NCBI GenBank assembly: GCA_016165875.1
Contig: JABBOT010000029.1
Span: 2,216,639 to 2,280,638 of the forward strand
Length of the DNA: 64,000 nt
Direction of reading: 5' to 3'
Origin: Acanthopleura granulata
Taxonomy: Eukaryota > Mollusca > Polyplacophora > Chitonida > Chitonidae
The notes beneath the pieces were generated by a model, which worked only from the letters and a program-made list of their open reading frames with translations, did not search any database and was not told where the DNA came from. The position numbers and the translations under genes were made by a program. Below are positions 49,001-58,499 of the stretch, in pieces. Positions within the stretch are counted from its first letter, which is position 1; each line of letters opens with the position of its first letter.

Positions 49001-52000
49001 CTCAGATACCCCCGCCAATGCGATCGCTATAGGTTCAATCCCAGGCCGTACGTGGGAAAGTCTGCCAGCAACCTGCAGATGGTCGTGGATTTCCCCCGGA
49101 CTGTGCCTGGTTTCCTCCCTATATTTGGGTACCCTCCGTCGTATAAGTGAAATATTCTTGAGCAGGGCGTAAAACACCAATAACATAAATAAATAAATAA
49201 ATTCATCATTTGCCAAAGTCTCATACCTTGCCGCCCCCTATTCTGTTGCAGCCCACGAACATACTGGTAGACAAGGCGGGGAAGGTCAAGCTGGCGGACT
49301 TTGGCTTGAGACATTCCGCCATGGAGAGAACGTCCATCCAGTTGCTACCTGAATTAGGTAATCCTGCCAATCAGTCACAGTTTTGCTAAAGTATCGCCTG
49401 ATGGAGTAGAGAAAATCTACCAATCTGAGAGCCTATAACCCAGATCCTCGCTTTCGTAAGGCCTACCTTATTCCCCAAGGAGTTATGAAAAAAAAGGGTT
49501 GAATGGTAATTGATTTATTACGGTCAGTCCCGTAAAGGGTCAATATTGGCCAGCTTTGAAAAAGGCATAGTGGTCAGAATTCGTTTCGATGTGACTTAAA
49601 ACAACCCGCGTACCCTGTTCCTTGTCAACATTGACGATATTTATTCTTCTATCGTAACAGACCGTCGCTGTTGGCAGCCTTGTGAGGTTCTTGTGTCCAA
49701 CTCTGATACATGCTACACGGCTAAATCTGACATTCAGGTAATTCTTTAACCTCAGATCAAATGGCTTGTACGGGTACATATAGCATGTTATCAATGTGTC
49801 TGGCCTGTACGTAGGTATGATACATGTAGCTACGCTGTGTCCGTGTCGTAGATATCAGTGTGTTAACCAGTAATATTGCGGTGTATACTTACTCGACTGG
49901 TATTTGTACCTGAAACCAGCGTCACCTATAAACAAAGGCTGCTGTCATATGATTTAAACATTCTTGATATTCTTCAAGCCACTGATTAAATGAATAAATG
50001 GTACTATCCGATGAAAAATGGGGCTAATTACATTTTACACAACGTGGCTTTAGCAGATTACCATAACACCATTTTGGTGGAAAATGAAGTAAAATAAGTA
50101 ATGCACAGTTTACACGTAACATTATGTACAGCTCAAGTGCAAGAAGTGTAATCATTGAATTACCTATTCCTCTCAACAAAGTCTGCTACACCCTTACGTC
50201 CCGGCAGTAGCTTTGCAAGATTTACAGTTCACCTGTAGACACTGCGTTAGGCATCAATCAACCAAGTACTATCAGATCTACTTCCCTATACCCTCCTCGA
50301 TACGAAATGTAAGATCTGTGCTTGTTTCTGGCTGTGTGCGCAGGTGGCCGGCATGTTGATATACTACATCTTGAGTGGCGGAAGCCACCCGTACGGAAAG
50401 TCCCCGTTTGAGATCGAGACGAACATCTGCCGGAACTGGCACCAGCTGATGTATATCAGCGAGGAGGCAAACGACATGGTTCTGTCCATGCTGTCTTACA
50501 CGCCTCTCTCCCGCCCCACCGTCGCAGAGGCGCTGAGGTAAGCACTTGTAGTCCTCACCCTTCCTCATTCTAAGTGCACGTTCACTGTATATATTTCATA
50601 ATTTGAACGCACAATGACCAGACCACTCTTTGGGCCAAAACAAAGTCAATCCGCAAGCAACAAGATCATCATGTGAGTCAACAAGCACAAGGTCACTCTG
50701 CCAACAAGCACAATGCCACTCTGCCAACAAGCACAATGCCACTCTGCCAACAAGCACAAGGTCACTCTGCCAACAAGCACAATGCCATTCTGCCAACAAG
50801 CACAATGCCACTCTGCCAACAGGAACAAGGTCACTCTGCCAACAAGCACAATGCCACTCTGCCAACAAGCACAATGCCACTCTGCCAACAAGCACAATGC
50901 CACACTGCCAACAAGCACAATGCCACTCTGCCAACAAGCACAATGCCACTCTGCCAACAAGCACAATGCCACTCTGCCAACAAGCACAAGGACACTCTGT
51001 CAACAGTCCCAAAGCCAGCCTGCAAACAATCATAAGATCGCTCTGCCAGCTATCACAAATCACTCATCAGTCACAAGGTCACTAATCCACCAGTTTTTTT
51101 GCAGGCACCCGTATTTCTGGTCCGAAGAAAAGAGGTTCCGGTTTTTGCTCATCGTTGGCTCTGATATTCTCAAGGAACTCAAAGGAGGGTACGTGTGTAA
51201 CAGTATTCAACTCTCTAGTGTATAAGTTGAAGAAGAAAAAGAGAATAATTGCCTATTAGTAAATAACAGTCTAGTCTACCAAAGGGGAACATTAGTGTCT
51301 AACTGTAGTCAACACTCGAGCCGTGCAACGTATAAACGGAATTAATGAGTAACACTTTTGTTAGTTTAGCTTAAATTATCACCAAGAAAGTGTCAAAGAA
51401 TTTTAAAGAAGTCAACATAGAAATAAAAGACAGTGTGTAACGACATATGTTATGCCAGCCTATTGATGTGAAAAAGAGAATAATTACGTGTCAACGTTTG
51501 TTTAGACTATAGCATACGAGTCTATTAAGGAGAAACTTCTGGCAGGCCACATTTTCAACATAGGAAGGGAATATATATGATGACATTTGTTATTTTACCT
51601 CTTGAGATTAATAATGTAATATAAGGATTCGTTAATAAATGGGAGTTAAAATGAATGATGAAAGTATTTATGCAATAAAAGCAGGGTTTGATAAACATTC
51701 ACCTGGAACAGCATTAGTATTTTGTTGATCCACCAACTAGCTTAGTAAAGTACAAAAGCATAGAAACTCCGAAAAAAGAAATGTAACGCATGGTTGACGT
51801 TCTCAATATTTCGACTAAGTTTCGACTAAGTTTTACTTGTCTCTTCTCCTGAAGATGACAAGTAAAACTTAGTCGAAATATTGAGAACGTCAACCATGTG
51901 TTACATTTCTTTTTTCGGAGTTTCTATGCTTTTGTAACAGCATTAGTATTTGTAGAGTTCTAAATACAGGTGCAGTATGTTTCAGTGGGGCTGGTTAATA

Positions 52001-52854
52001 ATTCTAACTGTTCACTCTAAAGTATGGAAGTAAGATGCGAATAATAAGTGTTACCCCAAACTATGTTGCAATTACAGGCATGGGGACTATAAAAGAAAAA
52101 TACAAAGAGATGTTTTTTGTTCAGACAAGATTTAATATTATTGATGATCCCAAGATTTCTAGATACCAGAAATTCATTTATATGAGTTTTTTTCAATTGC
52201 TGTTAAATAGTAAAATCATACAATGCATATAGAGGTCATTTTGGACAGCCAACTTGACTGCCTCAAACGCCCCATTCATTATGGTTTGCTCATAAGATGT
52301 CATTGAAAGCAGCTGGGAAGGGTAGTATGCAGACTAGAAGATATTGAAATACTATTCTGATTTGATTGCTGTTTAGTGGCAAGCTCATCCCAGAGTTGAA
52401 GTAGGTGGAACAGCCAACTTGAATGCTAAACGCATGACCCATTGGTTTCTCATTGCTGAAGAAAGGAGCATACACCTTGGTGTATGCATGGAAGATAAAG
52501 TATATCTCCAACATTTCAACGTTTGGCCTTTGGTAGTATGCTTTTAGTGGCGTGCTTTCTTGGTGATGAGCGTTTTGTTGATGCGGCTGCTCCCATATAA
52601 GTTTAGACAGGTGCATCTTTAGTCTGATTTACCGGTGCAATGTTTAAGGTGCATGTCTTTACGATGTTCACCATTATTTAACGGCTTGTCTCCTCTGTTT
52701 TCTGTTTGGCAGGAGTGCTGATGCCCGGGAGATTCTGGATGACCCATGCAAGTATTTCAACACGAAATTCCCCACCCTATTCATGGCCGTCTATCGTATC
52801 CTACGCACCTCAGAGACCGTCACTGCCCGGAAGTGCTATATGTCTTTCTTTTAG
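33875..52854 (+). CDS. Ankyrin / ARM-like / IRE1-RNase L-type pseudokinase with truncated KEN domain, 1,721 residues
   Basis: Fifteen exons: 33875-34042, 36126-36227, 36825-36923, 39411-39515, 42180-42278, 43006-43104, 43854-43958, 44268-47713, 48057-48204, 48535-48726, 49252-49357, 49661-49737, 50344-50537, 51105-51188, 52713-52854. All junctions are GT-AG, phases agree, and the total (5,166 bp) is a multiple of three. Layout: Lys-rich leader (1-56), six ankyrin repeats (57-259), ARM-like helices (about 260-400), a basic coiled segment with REKKREKKRQRRQRQ, long Pro/Ser/Gln-rich low complexity to about 1330, then a kinase like IRE1 (YIAKELCEYTLEEYI, GLKHLH, PTNILVD, ADFGL, GSHPYGK, RP, HPYFW). 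The catalytic HRD is HHN (1517-1519); DFG (1537-1539) is kept; VAVSK replaces VAVK. The end matches the KEN tail (DPCKYFNTKFPTLFMAVYRI), but the RNase core is absent. RNase L has the same ankyrin-kinase-KEN order. I know no named family with this whole layout. Role unknown; a signalling or RNA-response scaffold is only a guess. Confidence 0.85.
34118..34376 (+). mobile_element. SINE-like family 1 copy, near full length
   Basis: It starts TTTATTTGATTGGTTCTTTA and has CCAGCATTACGGTGGGATGA, ACCTTCCCACGTATGGCCAG, GAGGAAGCCAGCATGAGCTG and a tRNA-like tail CTTGAACTCACAGCC...TCGGCCACGG. It is the longest copy in the window and lies in intron 1 of the ankyrin-pseudokinase gene. Confidence 0.8.
34856..35066. 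mobile_element. Short DNA element with GTTGGGCGTAA termini
   Basis: GTTGGGCGTAACGCGACGGA at the left end pairs with TCGGATTACGCCCAAC at the right end. An inner GACCCTA-TAGGGTC hairpin sits near 35028-35053. It is 211 bp, AT-rich inside, with no frame. It fits a miniature inverted-repeat element. Confidence 0.65.
35378..35567 (-). mobile_element. SINE-like family 1 copy, reverse orientation
   Basis: The reverse complement shows AATAAATAAATTTA-type tail, TTTACGCCGTGCTCAAGAAT, ATTTCACTTTTACGAC, CCAGCAATATGGTGGGAGGA and ACCCACGACCATCC. It is 5'-complete and truncated at the other end. It lies in intron 1 of the ankyrin-pseudokinase gene. Confidence 0.8.
36126..43958 (+). CDS. Exons 2-7: six ankyrin repeats, one per exon
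   Basis: Exons 36126-36227, 36825-36923, 39411-39515, 42180-42278, 43006-43104 and 43854-43958 encode 34, 33, 35, 33, 33 and 35 residues. All are phase 0 at both ends. The clearest repeats read DGETPLTLSSRSKHVEVVEL, SALHYAAERGWESCVQFLIL followed by QGADVNAQD, and GSTPLIVASIRGDQRTVDVL. The repeats bind partners in other proteins. In RNase L they bind 2-5A, but I cannot say whether the 2-5A contact residues are present here. Confidence 0.87.
37752..38060. mobile_element. Unclassified dispersed element, shorter copy (ankyrin-pseudokinase intron 3)
   Basis: It shares ordered blocks with 39556-40523: ATTAATAAAGTA, GGCTTAAATATAAGTA, GGGTTGGAAAATCGCGTTTT, TTCGTAGTTCGGGT and AAGTCGGCT-TGGAGGA. The shorter spacing suggests an internally deleted copy. 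No protein is encoded. Confidence 0.6.
38168..38201. repeat. Perfect hairpin AAAAGTGATATC / GATATCACTTTT
   Basis: Two perfect 12-bp arms with a 10-base loop in intron 3 of the ankyrin-pseudokinase gene. It may be part of a decayed foldback element. Confidence 0.8.
38888..39380. mobile_element. TTAA-flanked foldback element just upstream of ankyrin exon 4
   Basis: TTAA at 38888-38891 and at 39377-39380 bracket inverted ends (AGGGAAAGACCTCGTAAAAA and its imperfect complement ending GGTCTTTCCTT). The arms match the 13416-13903 copy. Its right end is 30 bp before the exon at 39411, so the element may touch the branch-point region of that intron. The CRE sites of the other copy are mutated here. 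Confidence 0.8.
39556..40523. mobile_element. Unclassified dispersed element with terminal inverted repeats (intron 4)
   Basis: The left end ATAGAGAGGTTTAAAGATAC pairs with the right end GTATCTAAACCTCTCTAT. Internal blocks are shared with 37752-38060. It is 968 bp, has no transposase frame, and starts about 40 bp after the ankyrin exon at 39411-39515. One TGACGTCA lies inside it (39876). Confidence 0.6.
40662..40787. repeat. Small inverted-repeat element
   Basis: CCACTTTCACAGATCTTCGT AAAT at the left is mirrored by ATTTACGAAGTTTTGTGAAAG TGG at the right, about 80 bp apart. A related half (GTACAAAGTTTTGTGAAATT) is at about 10567-10586. It probably marks a miniature dispersed family. Confidence 0.6.
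40788..42179. other. Remainder of intron 4, GC-richer, no exon seen
   Basis: 41100-41900 is richer in CG and CCAC/GTGG words than the surrounding introns and contains short repeated words (CTTACAAAGCT twice). No ankyrin-type exon or other coding signature was found. Confidence 0.5.
43494..43590 (+). mobile_element. SINE-like family 1 copy, 3'-truncated
   Basis: TTATTTATTTGATTGGTGTT, TTACGCTGTACTCAAGAATA, TTTCAACTGTACGACGGCGA and CCAACATTATGG match the head of family 1. It lies in intron 6 of the ankyrin-pseudokinase gene. Confidence 0.8.
44268..47713 (+). CDS. Giant exon 8: ARM-like helices, basic coil and low-complexity region
   Basis: 3,446 bp (1,148 codons), with acceptor TTTTAG and donor AG|GTAAGT, in a gene whose other exons are 77-192 bp. 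It starts with a helical region (LLFRHKIIPHAILAV, MTAVCQIFSALMYHYP, FIKSGGPELVVRALKFFSES) that has the look of armadillo-type repeats. A Glu/Lys/Arg-rich coil follows, which could serve as a nuclear localisation or RNA-binding segment. Then come about 900 residues rich in Pro, Ser, Gln, Glu and Cys-Pro, with no recognised domain. The last 120 residues (from DAMEALRLEQILQWRHQVEN) become helical and lead into the kinase N-lobe. I recognise no homologue for the middle. Confidence 0.88.
48057..50537 (+). CDS. Exons 9-13: IRE1/RNase L-type kinase domain, HRD-to-HHN
   Basis: Exons 48057-48204, 48535-48726, 49252-49357, 49661-49737 and 50344-50537. Exon 9 has LGVLVDGSEVAVSKIRL. Exon 10 has YIAKELCEYTLEEYI and KIVHHNLR. 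Exon 11 has PTNILVDKAGKVKLADFGL. Exon 12 (77 bp) supplies CWQPCEVLVSNSD and YTAKSDIQ. Exon 13 has VAGMLIYYILSGGSHPYGKS and RPTVAEAL. Human IRE1 reads [51 protein letters not shown] in the same order. The catalytic Asp is Asn here, the APE motif is not conserved, and the glycine loop is weak. A pseudokinase that may still bind nucleotide is the most likely reading. Confidence 0.88.
48965..49203 (-). mobile_element. SINE-like family 1 copy, reverse orientation (kinase intron 10)
   Basis: The reverse complement runs TTATTTATGTTATTGGTGTT, TTACGCCCTGCTCAAGAATA, TTTCACTTATACGACGGAGG, then CAGGCACAGTCCGGGGGAAA and CCACGACCATCTGCAGGTTG, ending with a tRNA-like GGGATTGAACC. It lies 48 bp before the exon at 49252. 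Confidence 0.8.
50677..51003. repeat. 23-bp minisatellite in intron 13 of the ankyrin-pseudokinase gene
   Basis: About 14 units of a 23-bp motif built on CCAACAAGCACAATGCCACT plus CTG, with occasional AAGGTCA variants. The unit has no stop in any frame on either strand, so overlapping open frames of 110-170 codons arise and should be ignored. The array fills most of the 566-bp intron and ends about 100 bp before the exon at 51105. Confidence 0.95.
51105..52854 (+). CDS. Exons 14-15: kinase C-terminal HPYFW and truncated KEN tail
   Basis: Exon 14 (51105-51188) encodes HPYFWSEEKRFRFLLIVGSD and ILKELKGG. IRE1 has HPFFWSLEKQLQFFQDVSD at the same place. Exon 15 (52713-52854) encodes SADAREILDDPCKYFNTKFP, TLFMAVYRIL and the stop, matching the last KEN helix (RNase L DPSLYFQKTFPDLVIYVY). 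The roughly 60 intervening residues that hold the RNase Arg-Asn-His signature in IRE1 and RNase L are missing. The 1,524-bp intron between the two exons was read in all three forward frames without finding them. Confidence 0.82.
51752..51935. mobile_element. Near-perfect 184-bp inverted repeat inside intron 14
   Basis: The left arm ACAAAAGCATAGAAACTCCG continues through AAATGTAACGCATGGTTGAC to CTTGTC. The right arm is its reverse complement with about one mismatch per 40 bp, around a 15-base loop. The left arm has an 11-bp internal duplication (TTTCGACTAAG). Such fresh symmetry suggests recent insertion. Confidence 0.9.
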
Positions 52855-53925
52855 CTTCTAAATAGGAACGCACGAACAGTTTTTCCGCACATTTTATGAA
52901 AGTGGTTTATTTTTTCAAATGGATTCTTAAGACATTATTTTAGGTAGGTCTTAAAATTTTTGAAAGTTGCATACATGGAGTTTTTCTAGATTCAGGGGTC
53001 ATGTGCGACAATTTTAAAATTATACACACTATTTACACAAAGGAAAACACCCATTGCTATAACCCTGTTGAACATGAAAACCGTCATTTATTTCATTGGA
53101 ATAACACATTGTCTATAAACTTTTCCAATGGCGGCAGTGATATAGGATATATATTTATATGTGAATACTGAATATTTTTTAAGCATAGTATACAACAGTT
53201 TGGAGAACATTTACCCTGATTTTTATATAAATTTTATACAAGTACATAACGTTCTACGTTCACGATGCGAGATATAGTATTATGATACAATGTACCGCGA
53301 AAGTTTTAAAGGACAGGCATTCGTGTACGCATCTGTGCGGATGGGTTTGATTTACAGTTACATGAGCGAACATACATAAGGTGAGGTGTACTAGACTTGG
53401 ATGGGCAACTTGTGCAGTATCTGAACAAGTCATAGGTTTTAGGGCTGATTTTAAACTGCTGGTCAGTTTTTTCTCTCTAATCTTCTGCGTGTGGAACTTG
53501 AAAGTGGAAAACGGAGTACGTGTGGTTTATGAATTCGCCTGAGTATGTGTGAAAGGGTAGTTTGAATGGCTAAGAAACGAATGAATGGGGTTTGTGAAAC
53601 GATGGCGTATGTGTATATGAAGTGTGTGAATGATAGGTACGCACGAATAAGTGCTTTATGCGTAGATGAATGGGTGAGACGTGGAATTTATTCATTTTGG
53701 GTGGGTTAAGAATGTGAGTACAACTTGTGTGGACTGGGTGGGCAGTGTATCAATGAATGTATAGAATATACACTTTATGTGCATGATCTCATGTTTTTTG
53801 AAATACGAAACAAAGTAACATTTCAAAGATGACTTTATTATCAGTAAGGACAAATTGTTATCTACTTGTTATTTGTAATATATGAAACTCGTTTGACAAT
53901 AAAGAATGAATACCATACATAACTC
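52855..53925 (+). other. 3' untranslated region of the ankyrin-pseudokinase gene
   Basis: AT-rich, no frame. An AATAAA at 53898-53903 is the first good polyadenylation signal in a clean context after the stop codon at 52852-52854. Length would be about 1.07 kb. Confidence 0.6.
53898..53903 (+). terminator. Poly(A) signal AATAAA of the ankyrin-pseudokinase gene
   Basis: The canonical hexamer in GACAATAAAGAATG, 1,044 bp after the stop codon. Confidence 0.55.
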
Positions 53926-54523
53926 TGCCTTGCTTTAATTGTACTCTTTGGTCCCATCATAACGTGAACAACGTCGGAATTGTTTGAACGTGAAAGGGCA
54001 TGTAATATAGACATGTGAAGCAGAAATCAAGGAGCGTAGGCCTATCCTTTTGAACATGTTACGAGTAATTACTCTTCCTTTGATATCCGTGGATGGACAT
54101 CTGTGACCCTCAGCAGCCTACAGCCCATCGAGGTACAACTTACATCCCATGATCGCTCTTTGGTTTGTAACAAGCCATTTGAGAACACTGACATCAGTGG
54201 CCAATATTTCCGCCCAGATCTGACGTTAGTTTCACTTTTCCTGCTGAAATTTCAAGTGATGTGACAGGGAATAGGGCTCATCGATTTCAGAGCTGGCAAT
54301 GTGGCTGAGAACGATGGCCAACAGCTCCCAGAGCGGCGGCAGTATGACGGAGAACGATGGCCAATCGATCTCAGAGACAGTGCTGTGACTGTTAGCCATG
54401 TTCAAAGTCCCCACGAACTAGAAATGCGTTTGGGAACGTGCTGACAGGTCCACATAACTCGCTATGTTATATGACAGAGTCCAGGTTTAAGGGTGGAGGA
54501 AACCGGAGTTTTTGAAGCCCTTT

Positions 54524-54875
54524 GCCAGTATGTATGTATGCTTGGATTTAACGTCGTGCTTAACAATTTTTCAGTCATAGGACGACGAGGAGTCCTTAGA
54601 ATGTATATATATGCTGTGTCATCTTGTGGCAGGGCCATGCCGTACTGTCACTCGAACATCATGCCGGTCACCAGACATGACACCCCACCCGGTCACATTA
54701 TACTAACACCGGGCCGATCAGTCCCCTTTCCTTGCTCCAGCCTCTCAGTGCTGAGCGCCAAGCGAGGCAGCAACAAGTCCCATTTTTAAAGTCTTGGTAA
54801 GATCCAACCCGGAACTGATGCCGGATCTCCCGACGTCGGACGCTCTGACCACCAGGCCACGCAGTTGGTCCATTT
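54524..54875 (+). mobile_element. SINE-like element, family 2
   Basis: (TATG)n, GCTTGGATTTAACGTCGTGC, AGGACGACGAGGAGTCCTTA, GACACCCCACCCGGTCACAT, CTCAGTGCTGAGCGCCAAGC and TTTTTAAAGTCTTGG occur in the same order as at 11538-11868, ending in a tRNA-like CGGACGCTCTGACCACCAGG segment. This copy is the better preserved of the two. Confidence 0.8.
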
Positions 54876-57800
54876 CTACATGCACCTGATAAGCTCCTGA
54901 CACGCGGCAGCAAAATCAGCCAGAGCTGGAATCGAACACACCCACTCATTGGTCAGTGGTGTGACAGTTGCGTGGAGCTAACACTTCATCATTTGAACCA
55001 GCGAAGATCTCTCCATTGTACACCTGTACAGTTTGTTATAAGCATGGAATGCTAAATGCGCTTCCCACATAAACTGAGGCTACCTGGAGGAAATGCCTGG
55101 AGGAAACCACGTCATTTACTGCCATACTAAACCGTGCATGTGCTGGCCAAAAGCTAACCGTACACCACTGCGGAGGATTTATCCAAAGACAGAATTTGGG
55201 TGCCCGATGTATAGTCCATGGTTCTGTTGTTCTCTGTATGCGCCAGTATATATATCTCCCATCGCCTTGAAGACCCGAGATCTGTTTTACACTTCTTAAC
55301 TTAGCTGTCAGAAAACCATGTTTACAAGGAAGCGAAGCTGAAAACTTGGCTAACCCTTCTCAGAGTTAGGTTTCTCGCAGTATAGGGGCCTTGACTTACG
55401 ATTTTACGATTAGGAAATGGCGAGGATCTGTAGCGCCTGCGGCAAATGTACAGTTCAGCAAAGAAGATAATTAAGCATTCACGTGAAACTGGATTGGAAG
55501 AACAAAACAAAACATATCTCATGTCTTCATGTTGGAAATTCATTCTTGGTCTCAAAACTGCTACAATATGATATACAAACTCCATGAAATGTTAGGAAAT
55601 ATAATACAACCTTCTCTCTATTGAATGTGCCATAGCATGTGATATTTTGATATTTTTAATGTTGAATGAGTAAAAAAGAATATGACTGGTGGAAACGTTT
55701 GATAACAACCTGATTATGTGATTGTTATTGCCTGCCACAAAGTTCAGTTTTTCCACTCAGGTGAAGATACCTTTTGCATCAACGGATCACTGGAAATTTT
55801 ACAAACACCTTGGTATTAATGGACATATATAATTTCTTACAGAGTTCAATTCTACGTCACTTTTATCTTAAGGGGATTAGTGGAAGAAAAACAAAAGGGG
55901 AAATAGTCCATGGGGACTGAAATCGTTCCTAGCATCACAGCATCAAAAGTGATAACTAACATGTAAAACCATCCACCAAAACATACTGGTACAAGTACAT
56001 CATAATCTAGCACTTAAAATACAAATGGAATATGCTAGCACTTACCTACAAACTATCTTCAGGAGTTCAAATGAGCAGCTCATGCTACAGCAGCCAATGT
56101 GTACTCACATCATCAAGTGGCTACATGTACATGCAGGCTCACAGTATTACTATAACAGGGGAAAATATAAATACTGTGTATTACAAGCCTGGTACACAGC
56201 AGAAGTACATGTAAATACACTGATTGCAGCAAACAGATCAACTCAGTGGACAAATAAACTGGTCAGTCACTTGTGACTGGCCATACAGTTGAAAACAGGT
56301 TATTATCATATGACACTGTTGAAACTCTTAACAACATTCCTTTTCACCCATACTAAGGGACAGTTCTCTTCCTATTTTTTTAACAAGAGCTGCTCCCTTT
56401 TGACGATGTCCACAACACAATGAGAAATAATTCTATTTAAAAAAGGCCTGCTTGCACTAAACGCTATATACAAGAACATGGCATAATAGCAGACATTGGC
56501 AATGGGAGGATCGAGGAACAAACAAATGCATTTGGTGACTGAATCAAAGCCTCTTATCTTGTATCTAACACAATTAACTGTACGATATACTGTTTAATGG
56601 AATGCTCAACATCAAAAATTTTTTTTATAATTCACACACAGGTACCCAGCCTACCAAATGGTTTCTGACCATGTAGGTAATAACACTATTCTTACATGTA
56701 CTTCATGCTAGGACTAAAATGATCTTCCAATGAAAACCCTGATTACATATTTGCAAAGACTAGCTAAGCCAAGACCGTGCAGAGATAATGTGGTGAAATG
56801 TTCCTCAGGGGCAGTTGTTTGTAACTATGGTACAAACCTGTACAAGAACTATTCAGGTCTCTAAGCCTATTCACTTCAGTCCTCACATATTATTCTATTA
56901 TTACTATTCATATTCTGTTTGAAAAACGAAAGTTGCTTCAGTTATCAGTATTATGCTCCTTTAGGATTTACACTTTCTCGGTAAATGAATGATCTATCAC
57001 TAACAGTTGACACATATTGTCCTCAATTAGATGCCTAACGACTCTGAGGTCACTGGTTCAAAACCAGGAGAGGTCATAGAAAATTTGTCGGAAGTAGAAT
57101 CCGTGCTATACCCAGAGACTGTAAATCCGAAAATAACAAAACCACTAGGTTGAGATATGATATTAACAGAAAAGTCTGATCAAACTTCCTCTCCACTTCT
57201 GACCCACTGGCCCTGGAGCACCAAATATCAGTTGGCAGCCAGTTGTGTGACAGTGCATGTTGTGAACAAGGCCTAGCTACCACCAGAGGCTGCACAGAAT
57301 GTACCACAAATATATACATTGGCCTAGTCTTCAGCCTTGTATGCTGATTAATATCAAGCAGATGCCCTATCACATGTAGGAAGTTACAAGAATCAAAACA
57401 TACGCTCTAATCTTCATAAATGACTCTGGGCTTGATGATGATTTCTCAAAAACAAATGGTGTAACATAATTTCACTGTGAATTAGGTGTATTATGTTTTT
57501 GACCAAGGAATTGCTATAAACAAGAGCAATGTGGGAGCTGGCAGCCAGCAGTAAGGCTGGAATACATGTAGCTGAGGGCTACGACCGTCACATGACAATG
57601 TGGTCAGTTTGATTAAATATGCTGCCTTTGTTTTCATTACAACACAACATTCCAAATCAACACAGAGCACAGAATAACAACACATGACCAGTTAAATGAA
57701 CAACACAAAGGCTTCCTCCTTGGTCTAGACAATACCAAGTGTGCTACCGGTCATGATCACGAATACTGAACTATTCACTAACTAGCCCTCACTCAAAGCT

Positions 57801-58499
57801 TTATGAAATGCAACCAACAAACACGGTAGAAATTTGTGTGTACAAATGCAGCAGAAAACAAAGTATGGAATAACTGCCATTGTTCATTTAAAGAAGCACT
57901 GAAAGCTATCGCTTATTAAGGAATGCTATTTTACAATGTTTGCACCTTGTGGTGCATGAGGCTTCATTACTTTATCTTTGTAGTTTTATAGTTTTATGAT
58001 TTGTGATCAGTCTGTACTCTAGAATGACTCAATCCTTTAGCCAGGTACCTAGGACACTCTTTCAAATCGAATGTCAAAATTATCATGAAATCAAAGCAAC
58101 CAATATCATTTATGATACAAAAACAGAGTAAGAAAAAATGCATTCATGCTTACCTGAAGCAAAAAAGAAAAAAAATAAATAAAATACTACCGGTATGGAT
58201 AGGATCAACAATTATAAATGCTCTGCAACATGGGGGATTATGTCAATGAATGACAGCTTACATGAAAGCCTGCAACGGAAGTTATCTGCCCTAGGTTACG
58301 AAATCCTTGGTTGATCTTGCACTAGACCTTGCACATCTCTGTGTGGCTTGGGCTTGTGCTTCACTATTGATTAGAGAGACACTGCTTGGTGAACGCAGAT
58401 CAAGCACAAGTTTGCCCTTGGGGTCGATAGCCTTTCTATCCCGTGTCCAATCGTAACAAATTACACACACAAATTTTCAGGCATATCCTACCTAGACTG

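Noticed and set aside
50596..51225. Overlapping frames of 110-170 codons in intron 13 of the kinase-like gene
   Set aside because: The 23-bp repeat has no stop in any frame; the frames are a by-product. Only 51105-51188 inside this span is an exon.
51189..52712. Search for a hidden KEN-core exon between the last two exons
   Set aside because: No in-frame AG...GT segment with a DLLR/IRN-like motif was found in the three forward frames; the 52035-52232 frame has no resemblance.
57030..57075. Possible tRNA gene (B box GGTTCAAAACC)
   Set aside because: No matching A box or cloverleaf by eye; at most a decayed tRNA-derived repeat.
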